From assembly GCF_021538895.1 (NCBI RefSeq), contig NZ_JADDRL010000028.1, positions 30,127 through 94,126 of the forward strand: a DNA stretch of 64,000 nt. The letters run 5' to 3'. The stretch is from Streptomyces olivochromogenes (GTDB taxonomy: Bacteria; Actinomycetota; Actinomycetes; Streptomycetales; Streptomycetaceae). The translations under genes were made by a program, and so were the position numbers. Each line of letters starts with the position of its first letter. Within the stretch, counting starts at the first letter, position 1. Of this stretch, positions 61,226 to 64,000 are shown piece after piece. The notes beneath the pieces were generated by a model that worked only from the letters and a program-made list of their open reading frames with translations, did not search any database and had not been told where the DNA came from.

Positions 61226-61804
61226 TCAGGCGCGGACCATCTTGAATTTCTGGTTGCTGCCGTAGTTGCAGCTCCACAGCACGAGTTGTGTGTTGTTCCG
61301 CTGGGACGCTCCCGGAACGTCCAGGCACTTCTGAGCGTCGTACCAGGGTTGGATGGTCGCGTAGCCTGCGACGCTCTTCACGAAGAATTTCTGGTTCTTA
61401 CGGCTGTTGCAGTCCCACTGACCGATCTTGGTGCCGTTGGCCTTGCTTCCGCCCAGCACGTCCAAGCACTTGCCGCTGTGCTCAGCTGTGACGTAGGCCA
61501 GTCCCCGGTCACTGACGAAGAGCAACCTCCATCGCTGGTTTGCCCGGTTCAGGCATGTGTATTGGTCGACGGCGGCACCCTTGGCTGTGCTGGCACCGTG
61601 GACGGTGAGGCACTTACCGCTGTGCTTCGCCTTGAAGTACCAGACGCCACCGTCACGCAAGGCGTCCTGGGGCGCCGGTGTTTTCACCGATGCCGCTTGC
61701 GAGAGCATGCCGCCGGTCGCGGCGTTCGCGGACGGGGTGAGTGCGATGCCGGCTCCCAGTGCCCCTATAGCAGCTGCGAGGGCGAGTTTCCTGCGCTTCT
61801 TCAC
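61226..61804 (-). CDS. Secreted ricin-type beta-trefoil lectin (upstream paralogue)
   Basis: 192 residues from GTG 61804 with GGAGGAAC upstream. The signal peptide is RRKLALAAAIGALGAGIALT ending ANA. The trefoil repeats are CLTVHGASTAKGAAVDQYTC with NQRWRLL, CLDVLGGSKANGTKIGQWDC with NQKFFV, and CLDVPGASQRNNTQLVLWSC with NQKFKMV, so all three Q-x-W/F motifs and disulfide cysteines are kept. It is the first gene of a two-lectin operon that came from a duplication. Both are secreted and could bind cell-wall or host glycans. Confidence 0.92.
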   Translation of the reverse strand: MKKRRKLALAAAIGALGAGIALTPSANAATGGMLSQAASVKTPAPQDALRDGGVWYFKAKHSGKCLTVHGASTAKGAAVDQYTCLNRANQRWRLLFVSDRGLAYVTAEHSGKCLDVLGGSKANGTKIGQWDCNSRKNQKFFVKSVAGYATIQPWYDAQKCLDVPGASQRNNTQLVLWSCNYGSNQKFKMVRA

Positions 61805-62086
61805 GCTTTCGTTCCTCCGTCGTTGGAGATGCGCACCCCGGGTCCCGTCGACGTTTCTGGCGCCGACGGGCTGGTGCCTGCCATCGAGTTCAGCGGGCTG
61901 GGTATTGAATGGGCAGCCGGTCTCATCACCCTGATCAATGGCCGCACTGCAGGTGACAGGCCCTCGTTGTAGTCCCTGACCAAAGAACGCGCTCTTGCTT
62001 GCTCTTCTGCGACGGGCGCGCGTAGCTTCGCGAGTCGCAGCGCCGCATCCACGGGAGAGGCGGCAACGGGGTAGGGAGAGCTGTCG
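61805..62086. promoter_or_regulatory. Divergent gap between lectin operon and nSTAND gene
   Basis: This 282-base region must hold both promoters. Frames inside it are not convincing. I see no clear operator. Confidence 0.35.
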
Positions 62087-64000
62087 ATGGCGGGACGTCG
62101 GGAAAGCCCACTGGATCCGAGTGCGGGGCCGGTTGCGCGGTTCGCGTTCGAGTTACGCAAGTTCCGGGCGGAGGCGGGCAGTCCGACGTACCGGGTGATG
62201 GCGCAGCGTACGGGGCACGGGGCGAGCACGCTGTCGCAGGCGGCCGGTGGTGAGCGGTTGCCGACGCTGCCGGTTGTCCTGGCGTACGTCCAAGCCTGCG
62301 GCGGCGACCAGGAAAAGTGGGAGGCGCGGTGGCGTGAGGTCTCCGCGGAAGCGGCAGCCCAGCGCCGGCCCGAGGACGAGGATGATGTCCAGCCTCCCTA
62401 TCGGGGACTGGCCCGTTTCGAGACCGGCGACGCCGAATTATTCTTCGGCCGTGATGAGCTCACCGACCGCCTGCTCGGGCTGACCCGCTCCCGCCGGTTC
62501 ACCGCGGTGTTCGGCCCCTCAGGCAGCGGCAAGTCTTCCTTGCTTCGGGCCGGCCTCATCCCCCGCCTGCGTACTCCGGACCCGGCCGGGGCGCCGCCAG
62601 CTGCGCTGCGCGTCCTCACCCCTGGCGCGCACCCGCTGCGCACTCACGAGCATCGCCTTGAACCGAAGGACGCCGACGGCGACACGTGGTTGATCGTGGA
62701 CCAGTTCGAAGAGCTCTACACCCTCTGTCACGACCCGGCCGAACGCGATCAGTTCATCGACCGCCTGCTGGCAGCCGCCACCCCGGCGAGCCGACTGCGC
62801 GTCGTCATCGCCGTCCGGGCGGACTTCCTCGGCCGGTGCGCCGAACACCCCGCCCTCACCGCCGCCCTGCAGGACGGCACCGTGCTCGTCGGGCCGATGA
62901 CCCGCGACGAATTACGCGAGACCATCATCAAGCCCGCCCAGAGCACCGGCATGATCGTGGAACGGACGCTGACCGCGTGCATCCTCGACGAGGTGGAGGG
63001 CGAGCCCGGCGCGCTGCCGCTGATGTCCCACGCCCTGCTGGAAACCTGGCACCGCCGCAAAGGCCGCGCTCTCACCGAAGCCGCGTTCGAGGCGGCCGGC
63101 GGGCTCCACGGCGCCATCGCCCGTACCGCCGAAGACGTCCACGCCAGCCTCGCCCCAGCTCAAGCGGCTCTTGCTCGCCGCATCCTGCTGCGGCTGATCA
63201 CGCCGGGCGAGGGAACCCCCGACACCCGCCGCCCCGCCCAACGCGATGAATTCGACTTCGGCGACCCCGCAGACACCAAGACCGTCTTGGATCGGCTGGC
63301 CCAGGCCCGCTTGGTCACCCTCGACGAGAACGCGGTCGACATCGCCCACGAAGCCCTCATCACCGCCTGGCCCCGGCTCCGGCAATGGATCGACGATGCC
63401 CGCGAGCGACTGCGCCTTCACCGTCACCTGACCGAAGCCGCCCAAGCCTGGAACAGCCTCGGCCGCGACCCCGGCGCGCTCTACCGCGGCACGCGTCTGA
63501 CCGCAGCCGAAGAAACCTTCACCACTTCCGACATTACCGACGACCTAACCGCTGTGGAACGGGACTTCCTCGCCACCAGCTCCATCGCTCGCCAGCGCGA
63601 ACAACAGGCGACGGCCCGCACCACCCGACGCTTGCGACAGTCCGCCATCACCCTGTCCGTCTTGCTCGTGCTTGCCCTCGTAGCCAGCCTCACCGCGTGG
63701 AACCAGTACCGGGTCAGCGATCAAGAACGACGCAGGGCTGTTGCAGCCCAACACCTGGCACTGTCTCGGCAGTTGGCTGCGCAATCATCCAGTCTCCTTG
63801 GAACCGATCCAGACCTGTCTTCGCTTCTGGCCGTACGGGCCTACCAGGCCAGTCACACGACCGAATCCATCACCAGCCTCTTCGCCGCCGCAGCCCTCCC
63901 ACTCGGTCACCGGCTCACCGCACACGCCGAAGTCTGGTCGGTGGCGTTCAGTCCGGACGGTCACACGGTGGCCAGCGGTGGTGACGATGGCGTGGTGCGG
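62087..64000 (+). CDS. HTH-nSTAND ATPase with membrane helix and WD40 propeller (5' part)
   Basis: 638 codons from ATG 62087 (GGGAG upstream), open to the window edge. Residues 15-75 are an XRE-like helix-turn-helix (FAFELRKFRAEAGSPTYRVM; GASTLSQAAGGERLPTLPVV). An nSTAND1 ATPase follows, with Walker A GPSGSGKSS (about 143) and Walker B WLIVDQFEELY (about 201). A C-terminal helical half comes next, then a membrane helix LSVLLVLALVASLTAW (about 523), then the first WD40 blade (HAEVWSVAFSPDGHTVASGG). STAND proteins are signal-activated switches in regulation, defence or cell death. Three TTA codons (codons 23, 118, 276) imply dependence on the bldA leucyl-tRNA. The propeller continues beyond the window. 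Confidence 0.9.
   Translation, partial: MAGRRESPLDPSAGPVARFAFELRKFRAEAGSPTYRVMAQRTGHGASTLSQAAGGERLPTLPVVLAYVQACGGDQEKWEARWREVSAEAAAQRRPEDEDDVQPPYRGLARFETGDAELFFGRDELTDRLLGLTRSRRFTAVFGPSGSGKSSLLRAGLIPRLRTPDPAGAPPAALRVLTPGAHPLRTHEHRLEPKDADGDTWLIVDQFEELYTLCHDPAERDQFIDRLLAAATPASRLRVVIAVRADFLGRCAEHPALTAALQDGTVLVGPMTRDELRETIIKPAQSTGMIVERTLTACILDEVEGEPGALPLMSHALLETWHRRKGRALTEAAFEAAGGLHGAIARTAEDVHASLAPAQAALARRILLRLITPGEGTPDTRRPAQRDEFDFGDPADTKTVLDRLAQARLVTLDENAVDIAHEALITAWPRLRQWIDDARERLRLHRHLTEAAQAWNSLGRDPGALYRGTRLTAAEETFTTSDITDDLTAVERDFLATSSIARQREQQATARTTRRLRQSAITLSVLLVLALVASLTAWNQYRVSDQERRRAVAAQHLALSRQLAAQSSSLLGTDPDLSSLLAVRAYQASHTTESITSLFAAAALPLGHRLTAHAEVWSVAFSPDGHTVASGGDDGVVR

Noticed and set aside
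1..64000. CRISPR arrays, rRNA genes or a replication origin
   Set aside because: No regularly spaced repeats, no rRNA-like sequence and no DnaA-box cluster were seen while reading the window.

Overview
The window is very GC-rich, uses GTG/TTG starts and GGAGG-type ribosome sites, and carries WhiB proteins, ricin-type lectins, DUF5707/DUF4190 proteins, giant LuxR-type regulators and actinobacterial IS elements. This points to a Streptomyces or close relative. The density of broken genes, nested IS remnants, RHS debris and tRNA 3' fragments suggests accessory DNA, probably a chromosome arm or genomic island. All calls come from reading the sequence; no database search was run.

Layout. 0-6.3 kb is debris (an IS701 piece fused to a STAND/WD40 tail, a broken Ig-like protein, IS5 and IS110 remnants, an MFS remnant) around two intact regulator/target pairs: LysR with DUF1330, and TetR with a SRPBCC protein. 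6.4-13 kb holds single genes: secreted DUF5707 protein, DUF4190 membrane protein, GNAT/FemAB-like acyltransferase, WhiB, MTHFR-like protein. 13.0-14.4 kb is a complete IS110 transposase with its upstream, probably bridge-RNA-encoding, region.

15.8-36.0 kb is the centrepiece: an apparently intact Tc (ABC) toxin locus. A 933-aa LuxR-type ATPase regulator is divergent from a three-gene operon encoding a fused TcB-TcC protein (2449 aa, SpvB domain, propeller, RHS cocoon, variable tail) and a TcA pore subunit split into two proteins (2198 and 1066 aa) whose genes overlap by ATGA. The split A subunits should form the injection pentamer, the BC protein should cap it, and the TcC tail should be the delivered effector.

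36-44 kb is IS debris (IS701, integrase tail, IS3 inside a sigma-factor gene, IS481) with small membrane or secreted proteins and a YibE/F protein. 44.6-50.2 kb holds a subtilisin-like protease and a 5'-truncated RHS toxin whose tip has a PD-(D/E)XK-like motif, followed by a probable immunity gene. 50.3-52.7 kb has a second WhiB and an IS3 element. 52.8-56.2 kb is a run of uncharacterised membrane-protein genes. 56.5-60 kb contains a Ku/I36 chimeric remnant, a low-GC HTH protein, and two tRNA 3' ends (Tyr, Ser), each followed by a near-identical hairpin, as at integration sites. 60-64 kb has two tandem secreted ricin-type lectins and the 5' part of an nSTAND ATPase-WD40 gene that runs off the window; its relative is the tail fragment at the left end.
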